64,000 nt of DNA from an uncultured Desulfovibrio sp. (GCA_947038175.1 CAMQVJ010000001.1:1-64000); one strand, 5' to 3'. Positions 41,801 to 52,006 are shown, counted from the first letter of the stretch. Translations and numbers: made by a program. Notes: generated from the letters alone by a model not told the origin.

Positions 41801-42292
41801 CTAATCTTCAAATTCATTAACCTGTTTAGGTTTAAATTCTTCCATTTCCACATCTTCTAAGCGAGCTTCTTCTTTTTGGGCATCAATTTTCCACAAGTCT
41901 TTATGAGCACAAATTTTCATGGTATCTTTTTGAGCATTAAAAAGAACAGTCTTTGCCACTTCTAACGTTTCGATCTTTAAAATAAGATTTGCTTTTGCTT
42001 TTTCAATATTTTCTTCAAGACGATTTTCTTGTATCATAAGCTTAGCAATATCCACCTTGAGGGCATCAAGCTCTACAAGAGTGCGAACAGTGCCTAAAAT
42101 TTCTTTGTAGCGTCTATCTTCTTCTTGCACACGCCAAATTTGGTATGCCTGTAATTCTTTTTGTAGTGCAACAATTTCTTCTTCTGCTTCCTGCTTCTCT
42201 CTTTTAGTATTATTCAAACTTTTTTTTGCATTATCTTCCCGATAATAGCGCACGTCTAAAAGGGCTTCAAGGGGATATTTTGCCTTAGCCAC
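41801..42292 (-). CDS. sctO: T3SS stalk protein SctO (YscO family)
   Basis: The 163-aa, mostly charged coiled-coil protein corresponds to YscO/FliJ, the central stalk of the ATPase ring. It starts at a GTG that shares its G with the TAG stop of sctN, so translation is coupled. The family has low sequence conservation; size, coiled coil and position between sctN and sctP make the call. Confidence 0.82.
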   Translation of the reverse strand: MAKAKYPLEALLDVRYYREDNAKKSLNNTKREKQEAEEEIVALQKELQAYQIWRVQEEDRRYKEILGTVRTLVELDALKVDIAKLMIQENRLEENIEKAKANLILKIETLEVAKTVLFNAQKDTMKICAHKDLWKIDAQKEEARLEDVEMEEFKPKQVNEFED

Positions 42293-43611
42293 TAGGAGTT
42301 AATAACCTTGTGAAGAGCTTCAAGGCTTTCTTCAAAACTAGATTTTTCATCAAGCCCTTGCTTTAAAAATTGATTAATGGCAGGCACTTTTCTAATGGCT
42401 TCATCAGCTTCTGCATCTGAACCTTTTTTGTATTCACCAATTTGCACAAGAAGTTCAACTTCTGCATATTTTGCAAGGAGTTGTCGCAATTTTTGCGCAT
42501 TATTTTTATGGTCTTTAGCAATAATAGTATTCATAACACGGCTCACACTCGCTTGCACATCAATAGCAGGATAATGATTTCCTGCCGCAAGCTTACGTGA
42601 TAAAACAATATGCCCATCCAAAATAGAACGTGTTTCGTCGGCAATAGGCTCTGTCATATCATCGCCCTCAACGAGCACAGTATAAAGCGCTGTAATTGAC
42701 CCTTTATCCGAGTTACCAGCTCGTTCCATTAGCTTTGGTAGTGTTGAAAAAACTGATGGTGGAAAACCACGTCTTGTTGGTGGTTCGCCCGCCGCAAGAC
42801 CAATTTCTCTTTGTGCTCGACCAAAACGAGTAACAGAGTCCATCATAAGCAGGACTCGTTTCTGTTGATCCCTAAAATATTCCGCAATGGCTGTGGCTGT
42901 ATACGCCGCTTTTAAACGTTCCATGGATGATCTATCAGAAGTGGAAACCACAAGAACCGCCTTCTTCTTTCCCTCTTCTCCAAGGTCATGCTCAATAAAT
43001 TCTCGCACCTCACGCCCACGTTCACCAATGAGAGCAAGAACACAAATATCCGCTTCACAATTTTTTATAATACTAGATAGAAGCGTACTTTTACCCCCAC
43101 CAGCCGCAGCAAAAATCCCCATTCGCTGCCCTTCACCGCACGTAAGCACACCATCAAGCGCCCGAAGTCCCAAGGACATAGGTCTATCAATAATTTTTCT
43201 TGTCATAGGATTAGGAGGATCTGCGTATACGGGATAATATTTACGAGGATTTAACGGAGGCCCACCATCAATAGGTTCACCAAGACCATTAAGCACTCGA
43301 CCTAAAAGACATTCTCCTACAGGAACAGAATGGATTTTCCCCGTCGGAATAACCTCCGTCGCAGGAGAAATACCCTGTAAATCCCCAAGCGGTGTAAGAA
43401 GCGCAACTTGCTTCACAAAACCCACGACCTCCGCCATAAGCTCCCAGTCTTCCCACGGATTTCTTAATATGCAAAGCTCACCAACCTTGACACCAGGAAC
43501 AACAGCACGAATAATAGTGCCTACCACTTGCTCTACTCGACCCCGCACATCTACTGTATTAGTAGTATGAACAACTTCTTGTAGCAATGACCCTATATAT
43601 TCAAATGCCAT
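42292..43611 (-). CDS. sctN: T3SS ATPase SctN
   Basis: This is a 439-aa F1-type ATPase with Walker [12 protein letters not shown] near residue 169, Walker [21 protein letters not shown] near 255, and [17 protein letters not shown], all characteristic of T3SS/flagellar ATPases. It unfolds substrates and removes chaperones at the export gate. AAGGA precedes the start. It lies between sctL and sctO, the usual order in Ysc-type clusters. Confidence 0.98.
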   Translation of the reverse strand: MAFEYIGSLLQEVVHTTNTVDVRGRVEQVVGTIIRAVVPGVKVGELCILRNPWEDWELMAEVVGFVKQVALLTPLGDLQGISPATEVIPTGKIHSVPVGECLLGRVLNGLGEPIDGGPPLNPRKYYPVYADPPNPMTRKIIDRPMSLGLRALDGVLTCGEGQRMGIFAAAGGGKSTLLSSIIKNCEADICVLALIGERGREVREFIEHDLGEEGKKKAVLVVSTSDRSSMERLKAAYTATAIAEYFRDQQKRVLLMMDSVTRFGRAQREIGLAAGEPPTRRGFPPSVFSTLPKLMERAGNSDKGSITALYTVLVEGDDMTEPIADETRSILDGHIVLSRKLAAGNHYPAIDVQASVSRVMNTIIAKDHKNNAQKLRQLLAKYAEVELLVQIGEYKKGSDAEADEAIRKVPAINQFLKQGLDEKSSFEESLEALHKVINS

Positions 43612-43648
43612 AATATTTCCTTATACTTAATACATTCTCGTTATGATT

Positions 43649-44263
43649 CTAATTTTCAATTTTTGATTTAAAGGCTTTTTCCAAAGCAAGTAATTGAATA
43701 TCTAAGCTTGCGTCAATAACCCCAAGCTCACTTTCAAGAATACAAGAACCATGTTTAAGACGAGAATCTGGAATAATATCAATGAAACCACTACTTTTAT
43801 TTTGAATCATAATAGCAAGAGCTTCGCTCACGGCGTTTGAATCTTCTACTGCTACACGAATAATAACTTTTTGCTGACTACGCACACTATTAAGAGCTTG
43901 ACGCACAATGCCAACAATAAGCTCATCTTTGTTAAATTCACCAATGAGTTTCTTCACCGAAGAACCAACAACCTCCACAACAGTCTTTTCAATATTCTCA
44001 ATAAATTCAAGGGAAGAAAGAACAGTTTCCATAATTTTTTCTATATGTTCCATTTTTCCTTCCGCAAGCCCATCATCATAGCCTTCTTGTTTACGAAGCT
44101 CATAAATGGCATTTGCTTCTTCAAGAATAGTGCTGGCTTGCATCTGTGCTTTTTCAAGAATTTGATTCCCTTCCATTAAAAAAGCTGCGTCGTCTGATTT
44201 TATAACTTTAGTCCCAGCTACTGGGCTCATCTTTTTTTCTGTTAATCGAAATAAGGTAGGCAT
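43649..44263 (-). CDS. sctL: T3SS stator protein SctL (YscL family)
   Basis: The 204-aa protein fits YscL/FliH: an Ala/Glu/Gln-rich helix in the first half (ILEKAQMQASTILEEANAIYELR), then a globular part with IVGIVRQALNSVRSQQKVIIRV and HGSCILESELGVIDASLDIQL, a stretch shared with FliH/SctL. It links the ATPase to SctQ pods. It overlaps the sctK end by 22 bp. Confidence 0.88.
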   Translation of the reverse strand: MPTLFRLTEKKMSPVAGTKVIKSDDAAFLMEGNQILEKAQMQASTILEEANAIYELRKQEGYDDGLAEGKMEHIEKIMETVLSSLEFIENIEKTVVEVVGSSVKKLIGEFNKDELIVGIVRQALNSVRSQQKVIIRVAVEDSNAVSEALAIMIQNKSSGFIDIIPDSRLKHGSCILESELGVIDASLDIQLLALEKAFKSKIEN

Positions 44264-45108
44264 GATGGTGCAAGCTCCTTGGTAAGCATTTTTTTTAAAC
44301 TAAACCAAGCGTGTCGTTTTGTGACTTGGCTAATATCGTCAAAGGGAAATTCTTGTAAACACATTTTAAATTCTTCAATATTTCTAACAATTTCACTGCT
44401 ACTTTCGCACATACTGGTTATCAGCTTATTATAAAAAATTTGCCGTAAATATACTGTCCAATCTTGCGTACAAAGATATAAAATCCAAACGCCTTGCATA
44501 ATAACACGTTTAGAAAATGAACCTTCCTTAGTAAAAGAAGGTAAAATATCCCTTATAATGTCTTTATTTCCAAACTGAAATTTACCTCGACCAAGTGCAT
44601 AGGAGTACGCTTCAAGTCCAATTGTTTTTTTAATAGAAAGAACGCTTTCCTTTTCAATACATTGCGCTATTTCTTCTGCATTGAATGCTGTGCCTAAATA
44701 AACAATGAGTTCTTGTAAGGTTTTTTGATTTATAAGTACTAATCGCTTAGATTCTTCTGCAAAATCCCAATACTCAGAAAAAGAGCTTTCTTGGGTACTA
44801 CCTATATTATCTACACTCTTTGTAAAATCAAGTAATTCTGCAACATTTTCTACATTCTCTGTAGCACTTATAGTATTCTCAAAATCCTTAGTATTTTGCT
44901 CTGGGCTACATTGAGACAGGGATTGGCTTAAATATTTTTTACGTATTAAAGGATCATTCCATAATTCTTCAATATCTATACCATATTGCGCAAGATTCTT
45001 TATAGCATTGGGCATAATCAAGGCTTGCTGAGAACCATTAAAGTGTAGCATACTTGTCACAAGATTAGGTTTTCTTGTTAGAATTTCAGCAAAAAAACTT
45101 TTATTCAT
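44242..45108 (-). CDS. sctK: T3SS sorting platform protein SctK
   Basis: The 288-aa protein starts with a short conserved-looking stretch (LHFNGSQQALIMPNAIKNLA) and has a helical C-terminal half ending in the segment that overlaps sctL. SctK proteins are weakly conserved; the call rests on position between sctJ and sctL, size and overlap. It would connect the inner ring to the SctQ pods. Confidence 0.7.
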   Translation of the reverse strand: MNKSFFAEILTRKPNLVTSMLHFNGSQQALIMPNAIKNLAQYGIDIEELWNDPLIRKKYLSQSLSQCSPEQNTKDFENTISATENVENVAELLDFTKSVDNIGSTQESSFSEYWDFAEESKRLVLINQKTLQELIVYLGTAFNAEEIAQCIEKESVLSIKKTIGLEAYSYALGRGKFQFGNKDIIRDILPSFTKEGSFSKRVIMQGVWILYLCTQDWTVYLRQIFYNKLITSMCESSSEIVRNIEEFKMCLQEFPFDDISQVTKRHAWFSLKKMLTKELAPSCLPYFD

Positions 45109-45195
45109 TGCCTCTTATACCCTTTTCTCCTATTAAATTTTAGGATGCATTGTTCTTTTCTATGTTATATCTAAGGCTGTGTTCAAATGCTTTCT

Positions 45196-46035
45196 CTAGT
45201 AATTGCCTTTATTTGCGTCACTAGTATCGCTAGTCTTACCCTTTTTTTGATACTTTCTTACAAAAGATATTCCATAAGGAATAAAATAAGCGATGATACC
45301 TAATGTTGTTATTAAAAGTAAAACAATAATAAGGGGTGAATCATTCATCGCTCTCGTAAAAACACCAAAGAATGTTGGCGGTATAACTCTTGGTGTGCTA
45401 ATACTTTCTCGCATAGGCATAAGCACAACAGACACGTTTTTAGCAATCAAATTCGGAATTGCTTTGGCCGTCATGTCTCGCAATTGTGCAACATAATTAA
45501 CAATCGTTGATTCTGGCATATGCCTAATAAAAATTGCAGCCGAAGGGTCTGTCACAATACCACTTACTTGGTCCGCAGCGCCAAGCACAATATGCACACG
45601 AGAAGTAAGCACGCCATCCATACGAGAAAAGGTGTCAGAAAGTTCTTGCGAAATAGCGTATGCCATACGAGCACTTTCTTCACCAGGAGAAGCGATCATA
45701 CTATCGCCCTTAAAAATAGTACCTAAATTTTGAAAATCCTCACCAGGTAAATTCTGTGTATTCAGAATATCAAGTGATTGCACAAGCTTTGATTCGTCAA
45801 CCATAATGGCAAAACCATTCTTACCTCGCGAAACTTTTTCAGCAGAGATGTCATTTTTCAGCAAGGTAACAAGCATTGTATTCGCTTGTTTTTCCGTAAG
45901 CCCTTCATACAAGCTAATATTGCATGCAGACAAGGTAAAAAGCATAACAAAAATTAATAAAAAATTAAGCAAAGCCTTGTAACGCTTTGTTTTCTGTGTA
46001 ACTATATCTAATATTTTTTTGGATGCATCATTCAT
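45196..46035 (-). CDS. sctJ: T3SS inner-ring lipoprotein SctJ (YscJ/PrgK family)
   Basis: The 279-aa protein has a signal peptide with a lipobox LSAC (Cys38) and the conserved YEGLTEKQANTMLVTLL start. The two ring-building domains follow (DESKLVQSLDILNTQNLP; ARMAYAISQELSDTFSRMDGVLTSRVHIVL), and a C-terminal helix (~232-258) leads to a basic tail. It forms the inner MS-type ring with SctD. Confidence 0.96.
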   Translation of the reverse strand: MNDASKKILDIVTQKTKRYKALLNFLLIFVMLFTLSACNISLYEGLTEKQANTMLVTLLKNDISAEKVSRGKNGFAIMVDESKLVQSLDILNTQNLPGEDFQNLGTIFKGDSMIASPGEESARMAYAISQELSDTFSRMDGVLTSRVHIVLGAADQVSGIVTDPSAAIFIRHMPESTIVNYVAQLRDMTAKAIPNLIAKNVSVVLMPMRESISTPRVIPPTFFGVFTRAMNDSPLIIVLLLITTLGIIAYFIPYGISFVRKYQKKGKTSDTSDANKGNY

Positions 46036-46085
46036 TGATTATATGCCTATTTTTTACTTCTTAGCTTTATCGCCAATAGAATTCA

Positions 46086-46727
46086 TTATTGCTGCTTAAG
46101 AACGGATTCAATACCTTGTGCTGCTTGTTGTGAAACTTTGTTTCCACTTGTAACATGGGTACTAAACATGGCAGTAATATATTGCGCTCTATAAAGGTCA
46201 CTTGAATTGATATTCCCCTGCCCTATTTTTTTCATAATCCCATCAAGTTCTTTTAATATATCATCGGGGGAATTTGCTTGGTTTGTTTGATTTGTTCGTT
46301 CTATTTGGTTTATAGAATTCTCATGTATACTATGAGAATTATCTATACCGTGTGATTCTATAGTATCTAAATCACTTGAACTATGCCTATTATCAAGTAA
46401 ATCCGTCTTTAAAGTATCATCTTGATTTGGAATATGCAAAGCATCTTCTTGAATAAGATTTTGATTTTCCTGAATAGAAACACTTTGTGATTCATTTACA
46501 TCACCCACTGTATTTCTATTTTCTGACACACTCACACTTTCAGGATCAATTCCTTGTAATGCCATTTCAAACTCTTTTACAAGGGCAGCATCAGGTTCTC
46601 CCATAGGACCTGAACTTTTAAGATCAGATCCTGTGGAAGTTGTCATTTTTTCAAAAGCCTCTAAAAGCTTAGAGTTTTGAGATAAATTTGACGATGAACC
46701 TAGTGTAGAAAAAGATGAAATATCCAT
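46086..46727 (-). CDS. sctI: T3SS inner-rod protein SctI (YscI family)
   Basis: The last ~65 residues (DILKELDGIMKKIGQGNI, then SSDLYRAQYITAMFSTHVTSGNKVSQQ) match the YscI C-terminal domain. The N-terminal 145 residues are long, polar and Asn/Ser-rich; YscI-type proteins are usually about 115-120 aa, so this one is extended. It sits between sctG and sctJ. The ribosome site is weak. Confidence 0.82.
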   Translation of the reverse strand: MDISSFSTLGSSSNLSQNSKLLEAFEKMTTSTGSDLKSSGPMGEPDAALVKEFEMALQGIDPESVSVSENRNTVGDVNESQSVSIQENQNLIQEDALHIPNQDDTLKTDLLDNRHSSSDLDTIESHGIDNSHSIHENSINQIERTNQTNQANSPDDILKELDGIMKKIGQGNINSSDLYRAQYITAMFSTHVTSGNKVSQQAAQGIESVLKQQ

Positions 46728-46749
46728 ACATTACTCGTTCAATTATGAG

Positions 46750-47115
46750 CTACAAAGGAAAATCTAAAAGCTCACTTGCAAGGTTTCCAGCACTTGTACC
46801 CTTCTCCTCTGATACGAGTCGAAGAATCTCCTGAGCTTTATCTGCTTCATTACCAAGCAAATAACAAAGACAAAGCATTACTTTAGCATCACTATCTTCT
46901 GGATTTTTAGCAAGAACTTCATTAATAATAGTTTTTGCTTTATCAAATTCATCTGTAACAATATGACTAAAAGCAAAACCAATAGCAGCAGGAGCAAAAT
47001 CAGGATCAAGCTCTAAAAAAGAAGAATAAATAACACGAGCATCAAAAACATGCCCCTGCTGGCAACCTGTATTTGCTATATCCAATAAACGCTTAATCTG
47101 TTTTTCATTTATCAT
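46750..47115 (-). CDS. sctG: T3SS needle chaperone SctG (YscG-like, TPR)
   Basis: The 121-aa protein has TPR-like helices (LLDIANTGCQQGHVFDARVIY; KAKTIINEVLAKNPEDSDAKVML), like YscG. YscG pairs with YscE to hold needle monomers soluble before export. Its place next to the needle gene and a YscE-like gene supports this. AAGGA lies about 12 nt before the ATG, which is a long spacing. Confidence 0.8.
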   Translation of the reverse strand: MINEKQIKRLLDIANTGCQQGHVFDARVIYSSFLELDPDFAPAAIGFAFSHIVTDEFDKAKTIINEVLAKNPEDSDAKVMLCLCYLLGNEADKAQEILRLVSEEKGTSAGNLASELLDFPL

Positions 47116-47183
47116 GATAACAAATATCCTTTTTCATTTATCAATTTTAATTATTTCAGCCATTTCTAGCTAGTCTATTTCAA

Positions 47184-47192
47184 GGGGGGGGG
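47184..47192. repeat. G9 homopolymer between needle and needle-chaperone genes
   Basis: Nine consecutive G (C9 on the coding strand) lie 11 bp downstream of the sctF stop and about 70 bp upstream of sctG. Such a tract stands out strongly in this AT-rich DNA and is prone to slippage. Confidence 0.95.
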
Positions 47193-47203
47193 TATTTTAA
47201 TTT

Positions 47204-47464
47204 TTAGCCAGTTCTTTGAGCAATGCTTTTCATAGAATCAGTGAGGCTTTTTGTTATGGTAGACAGAGATTCTACCATAGTATTATATTGTCCCATTTTA
47301 AATTGTAATTCCATCATTTGTTCTGGGCTAGCTCCGCCTTCCTGATTGAGAAGCTCGTCCATTTCTGCTTGTAATTGAGATCCCTTGTCGCCAATGGAGT
47401 CCATTCCATTTTCAAACATTGCACTAATATCAACACCTGGGGTACTTGCGCTAACTCCGGACAT
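47204..47464 (-). CDS. sctF: T3SS needle subunit SctF
   Basis: This is an 86-aa helical-hairpin protein with SPEQMMELQFKMGQYNTMVESLSTITKSLTDSMKSIAQ, the classical needle C-terminal half (YscF/MxiH family), and a DxGxKGSQLQAEMDELLNQ first helix. About one hundred or more copies form the needle. A very good ribosome site (AAAGGAG) precedes the ATG. Confidence 0.95.
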   Translation of the reverse strand: MSGVSASTPGVDISAMFENGMDSIGDKGSQLQAEMDELLNQEGGASPEQMMELQFKMGQYNTMVESLSTITKSLTDSMKSIAQRTG

Positions 47465-47509
47465 AATAAACTCCTTTCTAAAAGATTCTTTAAAACTATT
47501 GAGACTGTT

Positions 47510-47716
47510 TTATAAGCTATTGTGAAGTTTTTCCATAATCGCCTCAGCCGCCATAACAGCATCTTGACGAATTTTTGCTTCTTTCATTTCATCAGAACTA
47601 AGTCCTGTATCCATGTGTTTTTTTATGCTTGACTTCATTTCAAAGATTTCTTCTTTTATGGGTGTAAGAGATGCTTTATTTTCAATAATTTCAGCAAGGG
47701 ATACAAATTCACTCAT
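47510..47716 (-). CDS. YscE-like needle co-chaperone
   Basis: This small 68-aa helical protein (helices at ~5-30 and ~40-66) lies directly upstream of sctF. The size and position match YscE, the partner of YscG. Sequence conservation in this family is too low for certainty. GGAGG precedes the start. Confidence 0.6.
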   Translation of the reverse strand: MSEFVSLAEIIENKASLTPIKEEIFEMKSSIKKHMDTGLSSDEMKEAKIRQDAVMAAEAIMEKLHNSL

Positions 47717-47896
47717 TCAATCCTCCGTGTGTCTAAAAATGGTTATATAGTATAAAGTGATTGCAATACTATTTCTATTAGGGTGTGTTTCCAAATTTAA
47801 AAATTTTGTTTTCCTAACAAGGCTTACTCTGCTTTAGTAAAACGAAGTAAGCTTTAGGCAGACAAAACCATTGTAAATCGTATTATATAAGCGCAC

Positions 47897-49618
47897 TTAG
47901 TTCAATTTGTATGTACTTATAATACCATTTTTATCATTTAAAGTAAGCTCTTTTAGACTGATATTTTCAAGAATATAATTCCCAGCAAGCAGCCCGCCTT
48001 CAAAAACCCTCTCACCTGTTGATAAAATAACATATTTAATAGGATCTAACGTAACACTACTTACTTCAAAAGGCATAACAGGATTCTGTTGTTGCGACAT
48101 AAAACCTTCTACACCGTCTTTTCCATTATTGTTCATACCTGCAAATTCATCTAATATTTCTCGCTCTGTGCTTGTTGCCTGATTTCGCATATTTTGTTTT
48201 GATTCCTGTGCGTCCTCAGCTACTTGCAAAAGTTGAAGTTGCTTTTCCACTACAGAAGTTGCATCTACAATAATAGGTATTTGAAGCTCTAAACAAATCG
48301 TATTCATAATTTCATCAAATATTTTTTTATTTTCTTCCGTAAAATCAACCGTAACACCTAGCGTTCCTAATAAGTACTGAATATTGAAAAAATCAAGATT
48401 CGCAGCGTTGATACGGGGGGCAAGTAATTCTTGTAATTCATCCGCATAATACACAAGGTACTGAATGGTTTGGTTTTTTAATGCAGGAATATTATTCTGA
48501 ACATATGTGTCAATAACATGTAGCACAAGTTTATCTTTCACATATCCGCTGATTCTTATTTGATTTTCCTCTGTAAGAATAGTTATTTCAGGATAAAAAC
48601 CTTGTCCATTGTATGCAGCCTCCAAAGATTCTAGTAAATCATCCTGGATTTTTATATCTAGGTAAACAGGGAAATGCATATTTTGTGCCAACCGTACAAT
48701 TTTAGCACGCTCAGTATCATCTTTTAATATACCACTAAGAGTAATGCCAGATTCGTCTTCAAAAATTGTTAGGTGAGAAAAGCCTTGTTCTCCAAGTGAT
48801 TTTTCCAATAAAATCCAATTACTAGGGAGTAATGTATAGCTTTGTTTTACGGTAACACTTAGGGATAAAACAAGGAGTAGAGCAGTAAAATACAAAGCAT
48901 AACGCCACCATTTTTTATTTTGATAAAAAATGATTTGCTTCGTTTTCTCCCACTTTGCTTTATTCATGTAGGGTATAATATAAGCATTTTCGCCAACATC
49001 ATTTGCTATTTCACTAGCAACTTCTTTGGCATCAATGTCTAAATCATCACTTCTGTTGCTATCTTGATTTGAATTTTCTGTATCTTGAGAATTTATTGTC
49101 TCAACAGATTCTGCATTTTTATCAAAATTCTCATTAAAAGCATCACTCTTTATACCAATATGGGCAACACTTTTTTGTATATTTTCACTCACCGTATTCC
49201 ATGAATAATCAAATGCACCGTATTGCGTCCATGCAAAGCAGGTTTGCCCCATATAATAGGGAGTACGTGCTTCAAGAAAGCTTTCATTTTCAAGGATTTC
49301 ACCATACAAAGAAATTGTACCATCAAGATTTTGTATTTGCACCTTTATGGAATGAACATCTATTACTGCTTGCTCATTTCCGTCTTGCTCATTTATATCT
49401 GACTCAATGTTCTCTTGCAAAGTAGAATCAGTGTTTGTAGATAGAGAAGCAATACGTTCTATCTTTAGCTGTATATGCCGCGCTTTTAGATTTTGATCAT
49501 GTAATATAATGTCACACGAATCATCACTACCAAACACATAAATGCATTCAGGCAGATCAATTTCTGCCCCAATGTGTGCGCCTGAAAATATGCGTAAGCT
49601 AATGAGATTTTCTTTCAT
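47897..49618 (-). CDS. sctD: T3SS inner-membrane ring protein SctD
   Basis: The 573-aa protein has an N-terminal FHA-like cytoplasmic domain (~1-120, YVFGSDDSCDIILHD), an acidic Asn/Asp/Glu-rich linker, one membrane helix (~237-256, YALYFTALLLVLSLSV), and periplasmic BON-like ring modules. The linker and periplasmic part are longer than in YscD (about 420 aa). It starts 4 bp downstream of sctC and forms the outer layer of the inner-membrane ring. The ribosome site is weak. Confidence 0.9.
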   Translation of the reverse strand: MKENLISLRIFSGAHIGAEIDLPECIYVFGSDDSCDIILHDQNLKARHIQLKIERIASLSTNTDSTLQENIESDINEQDGNEQAVIDVHSIKVQIQNLDGTISLYGEILENESFLEARTPYYMGQTCFAWTQYGAFDYSWNTVSENIQKSVAHIGIKSDAFNENFDKNAESVETINSQDTENSNQDSNRSDDLDIDAKEVASEIANDVGENAYIIPYMNKAKWEKTKQIIFYQNKKWWRYALYFTALLLVLSLSVTVKQSYTLLPSNWILLEKSLGEQGFSHLTIFEDESGITLSGILKDDTERAKIVRLAQNMHFPVYLDIKIQDDLLESLEAAYNGQGFYPEITILTEENQIRISGYVKDKLVLHVIDTYVQNNIPALKNQTIQYLVYYADELQELLAPRINAANLDFFNIQYLLGTLGVTVDFTEENKKIFDEIMNTICLELQIPIIVDATSVVEKQLQLLQVAEDAQESKQNMRNQATSTEREILDEFAGMNNNGKDGVEGFMSQQQNPVMPFEVSSVTLDPIKYVILSTGERVFEGGLLAGNYILENISLKELTLNDKNGIISTYKLN

Positions 49619-49622
49619 ATAT

Positions 49623-51383
49623 TTAGTTTTTTATATTTTCCAGCTGAGGATTTTGAACTGGAGTTTTTTTACGTGTGCACCCACCACCGCTTGGTTCTGG
49701 AGTTCTACTCTCGTAGGTGTTTTGTGTGGGTGAACGATGAAATGTTGGTTCATCTAAATGTGTTGGCAAAGCAGGTAAATTATTATGGCTGATCACACGT
49801 GGAGTGATAAGAATAAGCCTTTCCATACGTTTTGTTTGCTTCGTTTGTGTCTTAAAAAGATGCCCAATGATGGGTATGTTTTTTAATATAGGAAGACCGC
49901 TTTCATTTTCGCCTTTTTGCTCATAATAATACCCACCAATAAGTAAGCTTTGTCCTTCCCCTACAATAGCTTGAGTATTAATTTTTGTTTGCCGAATAGG
50001 TGGCAAAGCACCAATATTAGGATTAGAAGAAGAGCTTTGATCGTTTTGATTGTCTTGCACATGAACAGCAAGCTTAATGGAAACATTATTATTCTCGTCA
50101 CGAATAATATGAGGGGTTACACGCAAAATAGTACCCGCTTCCACTTTGAATAAATCGACTTCGTCCTGTCCACCAACTTCAATATAAAATGTGCTGGTAT
50201 TCTCGAGAGATGCTTGCACATTATCCACAGTGAGAACAGAAGGTCTACCAAGAACTCTTGCTTCCCCATCGCTTTCAAGGGCTTCCACTCTTGCTAGAAA
50301 CTGATCAAATCCGTGAGTATATATAGTTGAAAGAGCAAGCCCAGGAGTCGGCTTTCCAAATTCTGGCAAGGGGTTAAAATCGCCACCGCCACCCACATCA
50401 CCGCCACCGCTTATATTGCCGTCTTGGTATTTTCCTTGAAACGTCACCCCAAGATCACGTTTAAAATTAGAGTCAACATCAACTATTGCGGCATGAATTT
50501 CTACAAGTTCAACAGGTTTATCAAGGTCAGCAATAACTTTTTCATAATAAGGCATGCGATAAGCAGCGTCATTAATAACAACAGAATTTACTCGCGAATC
50601 AGCCATAATATTGACAGCGGAAGTTGTTTGTGCTTGATTTTGCGCGGCTGCTGGAGCAGGCTGTTGTTTACCTTGTGCTGCAAGCCCTGTTCCTTTTAGC
50701 CCAGCAACGGAAGACTCATGCTGAACTACTGTAGATGGAGATGCCATAACACCCAGCACCATAGAGCGTAAAATGGTAGCGATTCCTGGCACGGTAATAC
50801 TTTGGTCAAGACTTGTTACTGTTATATCATCAGCCCATGCAAATTTTAAAGGAAAAACCTTCATAACATAATTCGTGGTTTGGGCGTGTTCAAACGATGT
50901 TGCAGTAATGCTAATTTGATTAATATACGCCTGAGGACCACTCACCGTAATAATATCATTGCTCATACGAGGTATAAGCTCATCAGAAAAAACGCCAGAA
51001 TCTTTCAGCATATCAAACATACGTTTTGCTGTCATGGCTCGTGGCGTGATAAAAGTTCTGATTGTTTCAGATTCGTTATAAAAATAAAGAATATTACCAA
51101 GACGATACCAGCGCACACCAAAGGCAGAGCGTATCCCGTCTAAAAACTCATTAGGATCAAAATTTTCAAAACGTCCACTCATTTCCCCTTTTACTTCAGA
51201 TGAAAGGGACGCACTATAATTTTGCGTTCTTGCAAATTGCGTTAAAACGAGAGATAAATCCTGTTTTTCTGCATAATACGTAAATGTTGTTGGAAAAACA
51301 CTTAAAGCAAAAGAAGGCGATGATATACCTAGCAAGCAAACGAGAGACAGCAGGAAAAAATTTAAAACTCGAAGTATATTCAT
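49623..51383 (-). CDS. sctC: T3SS outer-membrane secretin SctC
   Basis: The 586-aa protein has a signal peptide (LRVLNFFLLSLVCLLGISSPSFA), N-terminal ring domains, including a NolW-type segment around VTVTSLDQSITVPGIATIL, and a C-terminal secretin domain with EVGGQDEVDLFKVEAGTILRVTPHI and VGEGQSLLIGGYYYE. A Pro/Gly/Ser-rich loop with a GGGDVGGGGDF stretch and a C-terminal polar extension (~535-586) are present. It forms the outer-membrane channel. I chose the ATG at 51383. Confidence 0.96.
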   Translation of the reverse strand: MNILRVLNFFLLSLVCLLGISSPSFALSVFPTTFTYYAEKQDLSLVLTQFARTQNYSASLSSEVKGEMSGRFENFDPNEFLDGIRSAFGVRWYRLGNILYFYNESETIRTFITPRAMTAKRMFDMLKDSGVFSDELIPRMSNDIITVSGPQAYINQISITATSFEHAQTTNYVMKVFPLKFAWADDITVTSLDQSITVPGIATILRSMVLGVMASPSTVVQHESSVAGLKGTGLAAQGKQQPAPAAAQNQAQTTSAVNIMADSRVNSVVINDAAYRMPYYEKVIADLDKPVELVEIHAAIVDVDSNFKRDLGVTFQGKYQDGNISGGGDVGGGGDFNPLPEFGKPTPGLALSTIYTHGFDQFLARVEALESDGEARVLGRPSVLTVDNVQASLENTSTFYIEVGGQDEVDLFKVEAGTILRVTPHIIRDENNNVSIKLAVHVQDNQNDQSSSSNPNIGALPPIRQTKINTQAIVGEGQSLLIGGYYYEQKGENESGLPILKNIPIIGHLFKTQTKQTKRMERLILITPRVISHNNLPALPTHLDEPTFHRSPTQNTYESRTPEPSGGGCTRKKTPVQNPQLENIKN

Positions 51384-51495
51384 ACACACTCTATTAATTA
51401 AAAAACATTCACTCGAAGTTTTTCACATTATTTTTTTCATTTTGGTTTAGGAAAAATAAATTCTTAAACTTAAGAACATGATTTAATCAAAAACA

Positions 51496-51882
51496 TTAGA
51501 ATGAAAGAGCCTTTTTCTTCCACCACATTAGATCATTTAAAAAATCTCTTGCACTTTTGTTGATTTCCACATCTCCATTTTTCAAGCTAATATCATAATG
51601 TAAGATTAAGTTATTATCGCAAAGAGATACTACAGTCTCTTTAGTTTTGCAAGCTGCCACAGCATGTTTTGCATATTTTTCCACAATTTGTTTTGCTTCA
51701 TATTGATCGTTTGGAAGTGCTGCTATAGTATCATATAAAATAACAGTTCGACCATCAGGTGAATAAATATTTAGATTAATCCCATCTTCCAACTCAAAAG
51801 AAACGGTATTTTCTTCCTTTTGGCTTTGATTCTTCCAGCTTGTAGCTTTGCAAATTGAACTGACAACATCCTGTAATAGCAT
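51496..51882 (-). CDS. T3SS chaperone-like protein (CesT fold)
   Basis: A 128-aa protein with strand-helix pattern INLNIYSPDGRTVILYDTIAALP and NNLILHYDIS, as in CesT-type class I chaperones, and a basic C-terminus. I chose the ATG at 51882 because AGGGA lies 6 nt upstream. It lies between sctC and the minor translocator gene, so it may serve a translocator or an effector. The family match is weaker than for the two effector chaperones. Confidence 0.6.
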   Translation of the reverse strand: MLLQDVVSSICKATSWKNQSQKEENTVSFELEDGINLNIYSPDGRTVILYDTIAALPNDQYEAKQIVEKYAKHAVAACKTKETVVSLCDNNLILHYDISLKNGDVEINKSARDFLNDLMWWKKKALSF

Positions 51883-52006
51883 ACTAATTCCCTTCATATT
51901 TGAACTAAAAGAACATCAAACATCGCCTATGTAAACCTATCCTATATATAAATTCACATAGGCGATACTAAGTGTATATACTCATCATTACCCAAATTTA
52001 GAAGTT

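Noticed and set aside
47717..47896. Search for a sigma-54 promoter before the yscE-sctF-sctG genes
   Set aside because: No GG-N10-GC pair in the right orientation; these genes probably rely on read-through from 56263 or on an unseen promoter.
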